Position numbers and translations under genes: made by a program. The notes under the pieces were generated by a model. It saw only the letters and a list, made by a program, of their open reading frames with translations. It made no database searches and was not told the DNA's origin. Of a stretch of 64,000 nt of DNA, positions 30,448 through 40,079 are shown one piece after another. Origin of the DNA: Actinomycetota bacterium (GTDB lineage Bacteria > Actinomycetota > Actinomycetes > Nanopelagicales > Nanopelagicaceae); NCBI GenBank assembly GCA_009699205.1, contig WLOP01000006.1:50892-114891 (forward strand), read 5' to 3'. Within the stretch, counting starts at the first letter, position 1. Every line of letters starts with the position of its first letter.

Positions 30448-32142
30448 TCAGCCTACTGATAGACGCACCCAAACCGCTGTATCAGTAGGGATTACGTTAC
30501 CAACCAGAGGATTACTTGAAAGTAATACCTCTGATCCAGCCGGTAGCTCAATGGCAGCACCAAAGTTGAGCAAGCAAGCGAAATTACCAGGGCGTGAAAA
30601 TGCAATGACATCATCGCCCGCATCAATCCACGTCATCGCGCCATCGCCCAAACCGGCTTCACTCTTGCGAATAGCAAGTGCTTGGCGATACATCGTCAAA
30701 GTTGATGCAGGGTCTCCATCTTGTCCTTCGACAGAGAACTTGCCCCAATGATCACCTTGTGGCAACCATGCATGTTCAGGCTCTCTATTTGCATCGGATG
30801 AAAACCCAAATGCTCCGATGGGAAGTGATGTCCAAGGAAGCGGAACACGGCAACCATCGCGACCACGATCAGTGCGAAGGCTCATCTCCCAACGAGGATC
30901 AGTTAAACGATCTTCAGGAATATCGCGCGCTTCAGGGAGCGCTAACTCTTCACCTTGGTAGATGTATGCGCCACCAGGTAGCGCCAACATCAAGAGCGCG
31001 CCAGCACGCGCACGACGAGTTCCGCGAGCGATATCAAACTTCTTAGCATCGCCATGACGCTCGAGTGTGGTATTCGCATTTCCTGCCAACAAACCTAAAT
31101 CGAATCGATCAACAGATCGAACGACGTCGTGATTGTTAAATACCCATGATGACGGTGCTCCGACTTCTGCCAAAGCATCCATCGAACGATTAATCATCTT
31201 CTTTAGCTCTGCTGGCTCCCAAGGCGAACTTAAGAAATCAAAGTTAAATGAGTTAGCAAGTTCATCAGGGCGCAGATAACGAGCGATGCGTGAAGCTGGG
31301 CTTACCCATGCTTCAGCAACTGCCATGCGATCTCCAGGATAAGAATCAAGAATCTTGCGCCACTTGCGATAAATCTCGTGAACACCATCTTGATCCCAGA
31401 AAGGACGATTCTCTGGTGCCAACATCTCAGCTTTAGGATCAGCAGCAACGACGTCAGGAAGTCCTGGTGCTTTCACCATTCCGTGTGCAACGTCGATACG
31501 GAATCCATCAACGCCACGGTCTAACCAAAACTTCAAAACTTCTTCGAAGTGCTCATGAATCTCTTGGTTCTCCCAGTTGAAATCTGGTTGTTCTACTGCG
31601 AACAAATGTAAGTACCACTGACCTAATTTTCCGTCCGCTTCGGTAATGCGGTGCCAAGCCGAACCACCAAATACCGCCTGCCAATTATTTGGTGGAAGTT
31701 CGCCATTGGCGCCTTTGCCTTCGCGGAAAATGTAACGGTCGCGCTCTGGCGAACCAGGTGCGGCAGCAAGAGCTTGTTGGAACCAGACGTGCTGATCGCT
31801 CGAATGGTTGGGGACAATATCTACTAGCAACTTCATTCCATGATCATGGGTTTCTTTAATCAAACGCTCTGCATCAGCAAGGGTGCCGTAATCAGGTTCG
31901 ATATTCATGTAATCAGAAACGTCGTATCCATGATCGTTCTGTGGAGATGGATACCAAGGGGTGATCCAAATTGCATCAACACCAAGTGAACGAAGATAAG
32001 GAAGACGACTGCGAATCCCCTCGACATCACCTTTGCCGTCACCGTTGGAATCTGCGAAGGAGCGAATATAAATTTGATAGGTAACTGCATCGCGCCACCA
32101 AGGTCTTTGGTTACGGGCAGGGAGCGCAGGATGTGTGGACAT
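30448..32142 (-). CDS. GH13 alpha-glucosidase
   Basis: 564 aa. Family GH13 TIM barrel (MalL/AglA type) without a signal peptide, so intracellular. Seen: entry strand WWRDAVTYQIYIRSFADSNGDG, DIVPNHSS, nucleophile Asp in GFRIDVAHGM, acid/base Glu in AVAEAWVSP and the transition-state Asp in FNNHDVVR. Expected to release glucose from short alpha-glucosides (1,4 or 1,6). Start shares bases with the thioesterase stop (TAATG). The neighbours do not include a maltose importer. Confidence 0.93.
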   Translation of the reverse strand: MSTHPALPARNQRPWWRDAVTYQIYIRSFADSNGDGKGDVEGIRSRLPYLRSLGVDAIWITPWYPSPQNDHGYDVSDYMNIEPDYGTLADAERLIKETHDHGMKLLVDIVPNHSSDQHVWFQQALAAAPGSPERDRYIFREGKGANGELPPNNWQAVFGGSAWHRITEADGKLGQWYLHLFAVEQPDFNWENQEIHEHFEEVLKFWLDRGVDGFRIDVAHGMVKAPGLPDVVAADPKAEMLAPENRPFWDQDGVHEIYRKWRKILDSYPGDRMAVAEAWVSPASRIARYLRPDELANSFNFDFLSSPWEPAELKKMINRSMDALAEVGAPSSWVFNNHDVVRSVDRFDLGLLAGNANTTLERHGDAKKFDIARGTRRARAGALLMLALPGGAYIYQGEELALPEARDIPEDRLTDPRWEMSLRTDRGRDGCRVPLPWTSLPIGAFGFSSDANREPEHAWLPQGDHWGKFSVEGQDGDPASTLTMYRQALAIRKSEAGLGDGAMTWIDAGDDVIAFSRPGNFACLLNFGAAIELPAGSEVLLSSNPLVGNVIPTDTAVWVRLSVG

Positions 32143-32561
32143 TACTTTCCTTCCGATAGAGCTATGAGATGTTCATTAAGGAAAGTTCGTTCCTCATCAG
32201 TCAGTGGCCGAGATTTCGTATTCTCCTTTGAGACTGCAACTTGAACAGTCTTCACCACTGCATAAATCACTCCATCTTTGGAGATTTCGTAGTAAAGATC
32301 AAAGGAAGAGGCGCCGATACGAGATACGCAGATGCTGACATCTACCGTGCATCCACCATCGTTAATCGGCAATAAAAAATCAATGTTGGCGCTGGCAACA
32401 ACCATCTCTGAAAGGAGTGGCTTAAGACCGACTCTCTTGCGTGAATACCATGTGAAATCCGAGCGGGCTTCTTGCACATAAGTTAAGTAAGCCGCGTTAT
32501 TGACATGACCAAATGCATCGAGGTCATCCCATCTCACATTAACGGCGCTTGTAAAAGTCAT
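32142..32561 (-). CDS. Hotdog-fold acyl-CoA thioesterase
   Basis: 139 aa 4HBT-type single hotdog domain, with RWDDLDAFGHVNNAAYLTYVQ carrying the conserved Asp and the HVNN turn. Hydrolyses short or medium acyl-CoA by family. Coupled at both ends by TAATG junctions to ettA and the glucosidase; an ABC-F/thioesterase pair is frequent in actinobacteria. Confidence 0.92.
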   Translation of the reverse strand: MTFTSAVNVRWDDLDAFGHVNNAAYLTYVQEARSDFTWYSRKRVGLKPLLSEMVVASANIDFLLPINDGGCTVDVSICVSRIGASSFDLYYEISKDGVIYAVVKTVQVAVSKENTKSRPLTDEERTFLNEHLIALSEGK

Positions 32562-34228
32562 TAGCGGGTCAACTTTCGGTATGTCACACGATGCGGACGA
32601 GCGGCATCTACTCCAAGACGTTCAATCTTGTTCTTCTCGTAGGATTCGAAGTTACCTTCAAACCAGAACCATTTGGATTCGCCTTCGTAGGCCAGAATGT
32701 GTGTAGCTACACGGTCAAGGAACCAACGATCGTGGGATACAACAACTGCGCAGCCGGGAAATTCAAGTAACGCGTTTTCCAGGGAACCTAAAGTTTCAAC
32801 ATCTAAATCGTTTGTTGGTTCATCAAGGAGCAGCAAATTGCCACCCATCTTTAAGGTAAGCGCCAAGTTAAGGCGGTTGCGCTCTCCGCCAGATAAAACT
32901 CCTGCTTGCTTCTGCTGATCTGGGCCTTTAAAACCAAATGCAGAAACGTAGGCGCGGCTTGGCATTTCAACTTGACCCACCTTGATGTAATCCAAGCCAT
33001 CTGAAACTACTTCCCACAGGGACTTCTTGGGATCGATACCTGCACGTGACTGATCGGCGTAGGAAATCTTTACCGTTTCGCCAACTTTAATTTTGCCCGA
33101 ATCTGGTTGTTCTACACCCATCAACATTTTGAAGAGAGTCGTCTTGCCCGCACCGTTTGGTCCGATAACACCGACGATTCCGTTACGAGGCAATGTAAAG
33201 GAGAGATCATCTACTAACAGGCGATCACCGAAACCTTTGGAAAGATTTTCAACTTCAACAACGATATTTCCAAGACGTGGTCCCGGTGGAATCTGAATCT
33301 CTTCGAAATCAAGTTTGCGCATCTTGTCAGCTTCTGCAGCCATCTCTTCATAACGAGCAAGACGAGCTTTAGATTTAGCTTGGCGACCCTTGGAATTCTG
33401 ACGTACCCATTCGAGTTCTTCAGTTAAACGCTTTACGCGCTTGGCATCCTTTTGCCCTTCAATTTTCAGACGCGTGGATTTAGTTTCTAGGTAAGTTGAG
33501 TAGTTACCTTCATACGGATAGGCACGACCGCGATCGAGTTCAAGAATCCATTCAGCGACGTTATCGAGGAAGTACCTATCGTGGGTAATGGCTACAACTG
33601 TTCCTGGGTATTTACTTAAATGTTGTTCGAGCCACTGCACAGATTCGGCATCTAAATGGTTTGTAGGCTCATCTAGCAAGAGTAAATCAGGTTGCTGTAA
33701 AAGTAACTTGCAGAGCGCTACGCGACGCCGCTCTCCGCCCGAGAGCACCTTTACATCGGCATCTGGCGGCGGACAACGAAGCGCATCCATCGCTTGTTCC
33801 AATTGGGAATCTAAATCCCATGCATTGCGATGATCGAGTTGTTCTTGAAGATTGCCCATCTCTGCAAGCAATTTGTCATAATCAGCATTTGGGTCAGCCA
33901 TCTCTTCGCTGACTGCATTGAAGCGCGCCATAAGCGCCATCGTTTCCGCAACGCCTTCCTGCACATTCTCAAGAACATTCTTCTCATCATTAAGTGGAGG
34001 TTCCTGCAATAAAATTCCGACGCTATAACCAGGGGATAAAAATGCTTCACCATTAGAAGGCTGCTGAAGTCCAGCCATAATCTGTAGGACTGTTGACTTA
34101 CCGGCACCGTTAGGTCCAACAACGCCTATCTTTGCGCCTGGATAAAATGCGAGGGTGACATCATCGAGGATAACTTTTTCGCCGTGCGCTTTACGCGCCT
34201 TCTTCATCGTATAAATAAACTCGGCCAC
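32561..34228 (-). CDS. ettA: Energy-dependent translational throttle ATPase EttA (ABC-F)
   Basis: Soluble ABC-F protein gating the ribosome in response to ATP. About 555 aa with two ABC domains: Walker A GPNGAGKST and GPNGAGKTT, signatures LSGGERRRVAL and LSGGERNRL, and the linker between them (about 245-315). The frame opens at TTG 34249, but homologues begin at AEFIYTM, matching GTG 34228, with AAGG 9 nt upstream; a TAAGGT -10 lies 8 nt before it. It heads the minus-strand operon running to the globin. Confidence 0.95.
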   Translation of the reverse strand: MAEFIYTMKKARKAHGEKVILDDVTLAFYPGAKIGVVGPNGAGKSTVLQIMAGLQQPSNGEAFLSPGYSVGILLQEPPLNDEKNVLENVQEGVAETMALMARFNAVSEEMADPNADYDKLLAEMGNLQEQLDHRNAWDLDSQLEQAMDALRCPPPDADVKVLSGGERRRVALCKLLLQQPDLLLLDEPTNHLDAESVQWLEQHLSKYPGTVVAITHDRYFLDNVAEWILELDRGRAYPYEGNYSTYLETKSTRLKIEGQKDAKRVKRLTEELEWVRQNSKGRQAKSKARLARYEEMAAEADKMRKLDFEEIQIPPGPRLGNIVVEVENLSKGFGDRLLVDDLSFTLPRNGIVGVIGPNGAGKTTLFKMLMGVEQPDSGKIKVGETVKISYADQSRAGIDPKKSLWEVVSDGLDYIKVGQVEMPSRAYVSAFGFKGPDQQKQAGVLSGGERNRLNLALTLKMGGNLLLLDEPTNDLDVETLGSLENALLEFPGCAVVVSHDRWFLDRVATHILAYEGESKWFWFEGNFESYEKNKIERLGVDAARPHRVTYRKLTR

Positions 34229-34284
34229 GAACGTAAACCTTAGTGCCAAGAGTCGCTAGACTCACCATCGACAAACCCTGTCCA

Positions 34285-34358
34285 GCGCCTGTAGCTCAGT
34301 CGGATAGAGCACTCGCCTTCTAAGCGAGTTGTCGCAGGTTCGATTCCTGCCAGGCGCA
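34285..34358 (+). tRNA. tRNA-Arg (anticodon TCT)
   Basis: Cloverleaf with acceptor GCGCCTG/CAGGCGC, anticodon stem CTCGC/GCGAG with loop CTTCTAA (TCT), and T-loop GGTTCGATTCC. Discriminator A; CCA not encoded. Confidence 0.97.
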
Positions 34359-34420
34359 CTGTATTTTTCTGCAAATAGAACTTCTTTATAACGGCAACGT
34401 TAACTAAATCCCAATAAACG

Positions 34421-34450
34421 AGAAAAGCGGCCGGCTTTCGCCGACCGCTT
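34421..34450 (-). terminator. Rho-independent terminator after pstS
   Basis: AAGCGGCCGGC (34425-34435) pairs with GCCGACCGCTT (34440-34450) with one mismatch around a TTTC/GAAA loop; a TTTT run follows on the minus strand. Confidence 0.8.
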
Positions 34451-34482
34451 CACCCTCGTGAGAAGAACCTAAATCAACTTGA

Positions 34483-35631
34483 TTAACCGATCTTTGCAAT
34501 CTGAGCAAGTGCCTTGGCCTTAAGCGCACCATCGATAACGCTAAATCCAAGTTTCGCTCCGACAACTTGAGAACATGCTGGGCTCAAGATGTATGTTGCA
34601 ATTGCCTTAACTGCAGCTGCAGTCGCCTTCTTTGCATAAGCGGTGTCTGCAAGCATGTAAGAAACGATACCTAGTGGGTAAGCACCAGGCTCTTTTGTTG
34701 TGTAGTTATAAGTTAAGTATCCATTTGCATCTTGTGTGGCGCTTGCAAGGAATGCACCTACGCCGACTGCATCTGGCGCTACAACTTTGTCAGCTGGGTT
34801 AATCAAACTCGCCACTTTCAAGTTATTTGCGGCTGCATAGTTAACTTCAGCATAAGTGATCGAGTATGGAGTTCTGGCAGCTTGTGAACTGACGTTTGTT
34901 GAGCTTGCAGCACCTGTGATGCGACCACGGTTTGTAGCGCTGTTGATGTCGCCAGGGAATGAAGTTGTGAATACCTTTGAGTTAGCCTTGGTCCAGATAG
35001 TTGGCGCACTCTTGTAAAGGTATTTTGTGAAATTGTCGTTTGTACCTGATGAGTCATTACGATAGATGACGGAGATCTTCTTATTTGGAAGCGTGTAGTG
35101 AGCAGTTGTTGACTTGGTCTTAAGAACTACCAGTTTGCCTGCAGCATCTTTAACAGGGTTACCGCTCTTATCCTTCTTGTAAACAACAGAAGTTGTTGTG
35201 CGGTTGTTATCTGCGGCTATTAGTGGGTCATTCCACATGGTGATTGTTCCACCAAAGATTCCAGCAACTGTTGCTGCCGAAAGTTGGAGAGTCTTGGTTC
35301 CTGGAAGGTTATGCAAGATTGCAATTGGAGCGGCAACTAGTGGCACATGGATAAGTGTGGCGCGGCGAGTTGCTGCGGTGTAAGGGGAATCTGACATCCA
35401 GAAATCGCCAAGCTGTGTATCTGAGTTCTTCTGACCGGTGCCTGAACTAGATGATGCATAGCTGTAAGTATCAGAACCTGAAGCGGCAAATCCTGCTTTG
35501 CAAGCTTCGATTAGGTTAGCCGGAAAAGAAGCACCTGAACCTGAATAATTTGCAGCATAAGCTGGTGTAGCGGCAACTAAAACTAACGCGAGTGCTGAAG
35601 CAGCAACTTTCGCGATACGTGAAATTCTCAT
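34483..35631 (-). CDS. pstS: Phosphate ABC transporter substrate-binding protein
   Basis: Binds phosphate outside the cell for the Pst importer. About 382 aa; start ATG 35631 chosen for GAGGGGAAG upstream and because it begins a signal peptide (MRISRIAKVAASALALVLVA, cleavage after AYA). Phosphate-binding signature GSGASFPANLIEACKAGF follows and YRNDSSGTNDNF is the second anion site. No lipobox Cys is visible, unusual for a monoderm PstS. It comes last, 118 bp after pstB, rather than first, so it may have its own promoter. A terminator closes the unit. Confidence 0.95.
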   Translation of the reverse strand: MRISRIAKVAASALALVLVAATPAYAANYSGSGASFPANLIEACKAGFAASGSDTYSYASSSSGTGQKNSDTQLGDFWMSDSPYTAATRRATLIHVPLVAAPIAILHNLPGTKTLQLSAATVAGIFGGTITMWNDPLIAADNNRTTTSVVYKKDKSGNPVKDAAGKLVVLKTKSTTAHYTLPNKKISVIYRNDSSGTNDNFTKYLYKSAPTIWTKANSKVFTTSFPGDINSATNRGRITGAASSTNVSSQAARTPYSITYAEVNYAAANNLKVASLINPADKVVAPDAVGVGAFLASATQDANGYLTYNYTTKEPGAYPLGIVSYMLADTAYAKKATAAAVKAIATYILSPACSQVVGAKLGFSVIDGALKAKALAQIAKIG

Positions 35632-35749
35632 GTACTTCCCCTCATAGATGTATGTAGTATTACAGGACAAAAGGTACGGATTAAGGTTTAACTAACACCT
35701 ATTAACTTCTAAACAACAGCAGACGCTTAGATGAACAATTGGATTCGGT

Positions 35750-36628
35750 TTAGCCGAAGCGTCCAGTCACATAATTTTCAGTTCTCTTGTCCTGAGGCCG
35801 AGAGAAGATCTCACTTGTAGGGGCGCACTCGATCATCGCGCCCGGGCCACCATCAGCTAAGAAAAATGCTGTGTAATCGGAGACACGAGCTGCTTGCTGC
35901 ATATTGTGAGTCACGATAACGATTGTCATCGAGTCTGAGAGTTGGCGGATTGTTTCTTCAATACGCAGAGTTGAACCAGGATCAAGAGCTGAACATGGTT
36001 CATCCATAAGCAGTACTTGTGGGCGCACTGCCAATGAGCGTGCAATACACAAACGTTGTTGTTGTCCGCCTGAGAGTGAACCACCGTGTGCTCCGAGACG
36101 ATCTTTCACTTCATTCCACAGGCCTGCACGGACCAGACACTCCTCCATCAGTTCTTCTTTATTAGCAACTTTAAGTTGCGCCAATTTGAGACCTGAAAGA
36201 ACGTTCTCACCGATTGTCATCGATGGGAATGGATTTGGCTTTTGGAAAACCATTCCAATTTGCAAACGAATTTTCGTGACATCTGTTCCGGGTGCATAAA
36301 CGTCGCGACCATCAAGTAACACTTCTCCGGCCATAGCGGCCCCTGGAATAAATTCATGCATGCGGTTCATGGTTCTAATGAATGTGGACTTCCCGCATCC
36401 GGAAGGGCCAATGAGTGCAGTAACTGTGCCTGCAGCGAAGTCCAAAGTGATATCGGAGAGAACGTGGTTGCTACCAAACCAAGCATGGACTCCACGCGCT
36501 TCAAGACCACGGCCCATAGGCATCGATCCCGGTTCGCGTCGCTTGGCTGCGTGAGCTACATCAGCTAAACCCGATGATTGAACGGAAGTCTCCATTTTTT
36601 CATTCTCTCTTTCGTTCGAGTCGGTCAT
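35750..36628 (-). CDS. pstB: Phosphate ABC transporter ATP-binding protein
   Basis: ATPase of the Pst importer. 292 aa with Walker [10 protein letters not shown], signature [15 protein letters not shown] and Walker [14 protein letters not shown]. About 40 extra residues precede the ABC domain (ARGVHAWFG); internal ATGs exist, but ATG 36628 overlaps the pstA stop (ATGA). A hairpin TTCGG/CCGAA spans its stop codon. Confidence 0.96.
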   Translation of the reverse strand: MTDSNERENEKMETSVQSSGLADVAHAAKRREPGSMPMGRGLEARGVHAWFGSNHVLSDITLDFAAGTVTALIGPSGCGKSTFIRTMNRMHEFIPGAAMAGEVLLDGRDVYAPGTDVTKIRLQIGMVFQKPNPFPSMTIGENVLSGLKLAQLKVANKEELMEECLVRAGLWNEVKDRLGAHGGSLSGGQQQRLCIARSLAVRPQVLLMDEPCSALDPGSTLRIEETIRQLSDSMTIVIVTHNMQQAARVSDYTAFFLADGGPGAMIECAPTSEIFSRPQDKRTENYVTGRFG

Positions 36629-37671
36629 CGTGCGACCTTTCTATTTCCTAATATTCGTGCAAGGGTGAATAAAATTAAGATTATTCCCAGCAAGACAAGT
36701 AATCCGGTCCACGCTCGTGTAATGGATTCAGTGCTTCCTGCAGCAAAAGATTTCCAGATGTAATAAGGCAGCGAACCGATCGGCCCCTTAAATGGATTTG
36801 GATTAACAGTATCTGCGCCGCCGGTAAGCAAAAGGATTGGCGCAGTTTCTCCCGCAATGCGAGCAACTCCCAAAATCATCGCTGTGACTAGACCACTTCG
36901 CGCAGCTGGCAAAACAATCATGGCAACTGTTCGCCACTGAGTTCCACCTAAGGCAACGCCAGCTTCTCGCAAATCATTTGGAATCAAAAGCAAAACTTCT
37001 TCAGAAGTGCGAGCGATAGTTGGGATCATCAAAATCGTCAGAGCCAAGGAACCCATGAACCCGGAATAGGACTTTGTAATGGGATAAAGGACCGCTGAAA
37101 GAATAAACAAACCTGCAACAATCGATGGAACACCGCTCATGGCTTGAACAAGGAAACGAATTGGGCGAGTGAATATGCCCTTAATTTCTGTGAGGTAGAG
37201 AGCGGTCAAAATACCAATCGGCACACTCATAATCAATGCAAGGGTAACCAGCGTTAGGGTCCCTGTTATGGCATGAAGCAATCCACCATTGGTTATCGGA
37301 TCCGTTGGCGTGGCTAATGACATATCGTGTGTAAGTAAGCCAAGGTGCAAACCTTTAGAGCCTTTGACGATTACAGTGATCAAAATACTTCCAATTGGCA
37401 ATACCGTGATGATGGCGCCAAGTGCTACCAAAGTATTTACAACAATATCGACGGCGGAAGCTGAACCTCGTGTAACAAATTTGAAAATTGCTCCGATTAA
37501 CATATAGAAAACGAAAAATGTTGCGAAATATGCCAACTTGCCTTTCATCGGAGTGAAATCGACAAAGAAAAATGAGAGCAGGGCCGCGGCTATGAAAATT
37601 GCCAGATCGACGCTGCGATCCTTAGGTGATGCTTTCCAAGGTTTGCGAGGTTTAACTTCCGACACTGTCAT
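36625..37671 (-). CDS. pstA: Phosphate ABC transporter permease PstA
   Basis: 348 aa inner permease. The conserved MetI-type domain contains [20 protein letters not shown] (EAA loop). Compared with E. coli PstA it has an N-terminal extension with two additional hydrophobic segments (residues about 25-66) before the usual six. Overlaps pstC and pstB by 4 bp. Confidence 0.95.
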   Translation of the reverse strand: MTVSEVKPRKPWKASPKDRSVDLAIFIAAALLSFFFVDFTPMKGKLAYFATFFVFYMLIGAIFKFVTRGSASAVDIVVNTLVALGAIITVLPIGSILITVIVKGSKGLHLGLLTHDMSLATPTDPITNGGLLHAITGTLTLVTLALIMSVPIGILTALYLTEIKGIFTRPIRFLVQAMSGVPSIVAGLFILSAVLYPITKSYSGFMGSLALTILMIPTIARTSEEVLLLIPNDLREAGVALGGTQWRTVAMIVLPAARSGLVTAMILGVARIAGETAPILLLTGGADTVNPNPFKGPIGSLPYYIWKSFAAGSTESITRAWTGLLVLLGIILILFTLARILGNRKVAR

Positions 37672-38663
37672 TTTTTCACTCGAGTCGCGCGCCTAACTAT
37701 AAAATCCGACCCTGCGTTGACTATCAGAGTCAAGAAAAAGAGTACGAGTCCAGCAGCCATTAAAGCCTTAATCTCATAGGGCCCAGAATCTCCAAACTTT
37801 AAAATGATCAAAGAAGCGATGTTGCCGCCTCCCCCGAATAGCACTTGCCAGTTCACCTGATACATAATGTTTAGGACGGTATACACGGCAACCGTTTCGC
37901 CCATTGCGCGTCCTAGGCCCAACATTGCTCCACCAACAACTCCACCTCGACCGTAAGGAATAACTACTGCGCGAATCATCGCCCAACGTGTTGCACCAAG
38001 TGCATATGCAGCTTGAATCCGATCAAGAGGTGTTTGTGAAAAAACTTCACGGGAAATTGAAGTAATAATTGGAATAATCATGATTGCTAAAACGATGCCA
38101 GCAACAAAAGGCGAGCGCGTAAAAATTGGTGGATCGACTTTGAAAAACGGCACGAATCCTAGATAGCGGTTCAGCAACTTGGCCCAATATTCGGCAGATG
38201 GCATTAATACGAGAAAGCCCCAGATGCCGAAGAGGATTGATGGGAAGGCTGCCATCATGTCTACGACCGCAATTAAAATACGCTTTAGCCAGCCAGGCGA
38301 ATAGAAATTCAAAAATAAAGCACTCGCAACCGATATCGGCAGTGCGATAGTTACCGCAATAGCCGAACAGAGTATTGTTCCGATGAGCATCGCGGCAATT
38401 CCAAAGTGACTATCTAGAACATTGCCAGCATCATCTGTGGTTAAAAACCAATCCGATGTTGTTAAGAATGAGAGCCCTTCGTGACGAAAAATTTCAAAGC
38501 CTCGGTAACCTAGGAATATCGAAATCAATCCCAAAATAATTAAGGAAGAGAGCCCTCCACTAGTTACAATTGCGCGAAAGACTTGATCTGATCGCCGAGG
38601 TTGGGTAGTGATCTCGCGCTTAGCCGGAGCGGCGGCGTCAGGCGTCATCAGAGTTTGGCTCAC
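37668..38663 (-). CDS. pstC: Phosphate ABC transporter permease PstC
   Basis: 331 aa, six transmembrane segments, EAA loop QAAYALGATRWAMIRAVVIP. First gene of the pst operon, starting with GTG 38663 (an ATG five codons in is the alternative). Repeats resembling PhoP boxes lie 43-72 bp upstream (38706-38735), implying induction under phosphate limitation. Divergent from orn. Confidence 0.95.
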   Translation of the reverse strand: MSQTLMTPDAAAPAKREITTQPRRSDQVFRAIVTSGGLSSLIILGLISIFLGYRGFEIFRHEGLSFLTTSDWFLTTDDAGNVLDSHFGIAAMLIGTILCSAIAVTIALPISVASALFLNFYSPGWLKRILIAVVDMMAAFPSILFGIWGFLVLMPSAEYWAKLLNRYLGFVPFFKVDPPIFTRSPFVAGIVLAIMIIPIITSISREVFSQTPLDRIQAAYALGATRWAMIRAVVIPYGRGGVVGGAMLGLGRAMGETVAVYTVLNIMYQVNWQVLFGGGGNIASLIILKFGDSGPYEIKALMAAGLVLFFLTLIVNAGSDFIVRRATRVKK

Positions 38664-38705
38664 GGTGCGATCTTGCTATTACCGCGCGGAGAATGCGTGG
38701 CAGGA

Positions 38706-38735
38706 TGGTTACGAGAAGGTGAACGAGAGGTGAAA
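38706..38735 (-). promoter_or_regulatory. PHO-box-like direct repeats upstream of pstC
   Basis: On the minus strand TTTCACC (38735-38729) and GTTCACC (38724-38718) start exactly 11 bp apart, followed by a weaker CGTAACC (38713-38707). GTTCACC at 11-bp spacing is the actinobacterial PhoP-box unit as described for Streptomyces. Placement before pstC supports the reading. Confidence 0.6.
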
Positions 38736-38761
38736 TTACGCCTTCGACCCCCTCAATGACT

Positions 38762-38767
38762 TAAGGT
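38762..38767 (+). promoter_or_regulatory. Leaderless -10 element of orn
   Basis: TAAGGT, 7 nt before ATG 38775, with no Shine-Dalgarno between them. Confidence 0.5.
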
Positions 38768-38774
38768 TGCGCTT

Positions 38775-39389
38775 ATGACCAACGACTCCCCCCATCTAGT
38801 CTGGATTGACTGCGAGATGACGGGCCTGTCGCTCACCAAGGATGTCCTCGTTGAAATCGCAGTCCTAGCCACAGACTCTGATCTCAACGTGATTGGTGAG
38901 GGCGTGGATGTAGTTATCGCCGCAACTGCAGATCAAATAGCTGGCATGAATGATTTTGTCACCAAGATGCATACTGACTCGGGGCTCATCACCGAGATTG
39001 CCCACGGTGTGAGCGCATCAGAGGCCGAGAAATTAATCCTCGATTACCTGCAATCTGCCGGAACTCAATTAGGAAAGTCTCCTCTTGCCGGAAACTCCGT
39101 CGGCGTTGATCGCACTTTTATCGCACGAGATATGCCTCTACTTAACGATTACCTTCACTATCGCACCGTCGATGTTTCATCTATTAAAGAACTCGCCCGC
39201 CGCTGGCATCCCCGTGTTTATTTCAACGCACCTGAAAAGACTGGCAATCATCGCGCCCTTGGCGATATCAAGGATTCCATTAACGAGTTGAAGTACTACC
39301 GTGAAGCAATATTCACCCCTGCCCCTGGCCCAGATTCACAAAAATTGCGCGAGATTTCACAGCGATTGAGCGCCGAGCAAGGCAAGTAG
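38775..39389 (+). CDS. orn: Oligoribonuclease
   Basis: 3'-5' exonuclease degrading 2-5 nt RNAs, including pGpG. 204 aa DEDDh protein: WIDCEMTGL (first D and E), the middle Asp in GNSVGVDRTFI, and HRALGDIKDS with His and the last Asp. Divergent from the pst operon. A predicted leaderless start. The C-terminal SQKLREISQRLSAEQGK is an extra basic tail. Confidence 0.96.
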   Translation: MTNDSPHLVWIDCEMTGLSLTKDVLVEIAVLATDSDLNVIGEGVDVVIAATADQIAGMNDFVTKMHTDSGLITEIAHGVSASEAEKLILDYLQSAGTQLGKSPLAGNSVGVDRTFIARDMPLLNDYLHYRTVDVSSIKELARRWHPRVYFNAPEKTGNHRALGDIKDSINELKYYREAIFTPAPGPDSQKLREISQRLSAEQGK

Positions 39390-39432
39390 TTAAGAGTCGG
39401 CCGAAAAAGACAGGTACTATAAGCACCACATG

Positions 39433-39508
39433 GTGGGCGTAGCTCAGCTGGTAGAGCACTCGGTTGTGGTCCGAGATGTCGCGGGTTCGAGCCCCGTCGC
39501 TCACCCCA
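39433..39508 (+). tRNA. tRNA-His (anticodon GTG)
   Basis: Cloverleaf with acceptor GTGGGCG/CGCTCAC, an encoded extra G(-1) at 39432, anticodon stem CTCGG/CCGAG and loop TTGTGGT (GTG). Discriminator C opposite G(-1) and encoded CCA at 39506-39508. Confidence 0.97.
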
Positions 39509-39560
39509 CTTTTATCTTCAGCCTTTGGGCTGAACCTGCGCACTGCGAAAGGGTGATGCA

Positions 39561-40052
39561 ATGGATATGACTTTTGATGTCATTGTAGAAATTCCCGCCG
39601 GCAGTCGAAATAAATACGAGGTCGATCACGAAACAGGCAAGATTCGCCTCGATCGCATGCTCTTTACCTCCACGCGTTATCCATGGGATTACGGGTTTGT
39701 CGATGACACTCTTGGTCAAGATGGTGATCCACTGGATGCACTGGTCATGCTCGATGAACCAACTTTCCCTGGCTGCGTTGTTAAATGTCGCGTCATCGGT
39801 ATGTTTCGTATGACCGATGAGGCTGGCGGAGATGACAAATTACTCTGTGTCCCAGCTGGCGATGTTCGCAAAGAGCATCTGCGCGATATCACCGACGTTC
39901 CAGAATTTGATCGACTCGAAATCAAACACTTCTTCGAGGTCTACAAAGATTTAGAACCAGGCAAAAGTGTTGAAGGTGCGCTCTGGGTTGGTCGCGAAGA
40001 AGCCCAAGCAGAAATTCGCGCATCCTACGAACGCTACGACGCAGGGCATTAA
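39561..40052 (+). CDS. ppa: Inorganic pyrophosphatase (family I)
   Basis: Hydrolyses PPi to phosphate, driving biosynthesis. 163 aa, standard prokaryotic length, with [19 protein letters not shown] and the metal-binding signature [16 protein letters not shown] lies upstream of ATG 39561; an ATG two codons later is also possible. Stands alone between tRNA-His and a convergent secreted HNH gene. Confidence 0.97.
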   Translation: MDMTFDVIVEIPAGSRNKYEVDHETGKIRLDRMLFTSTRYPWDYGFVDDTLGQDGDPLDALVMLDEPTFPGCVVKCRVIGMFRMTDEAGGDDKLLCVPAGDVRKEHLRDITDVPEFDRLEIKHFFEVYKDLEPGKSVEGALWVGREEAQAEIRASYERYDAGH

Positions 40053-40079
40053 CTCTTTCCTGCCGAAACTTTCTTATAA

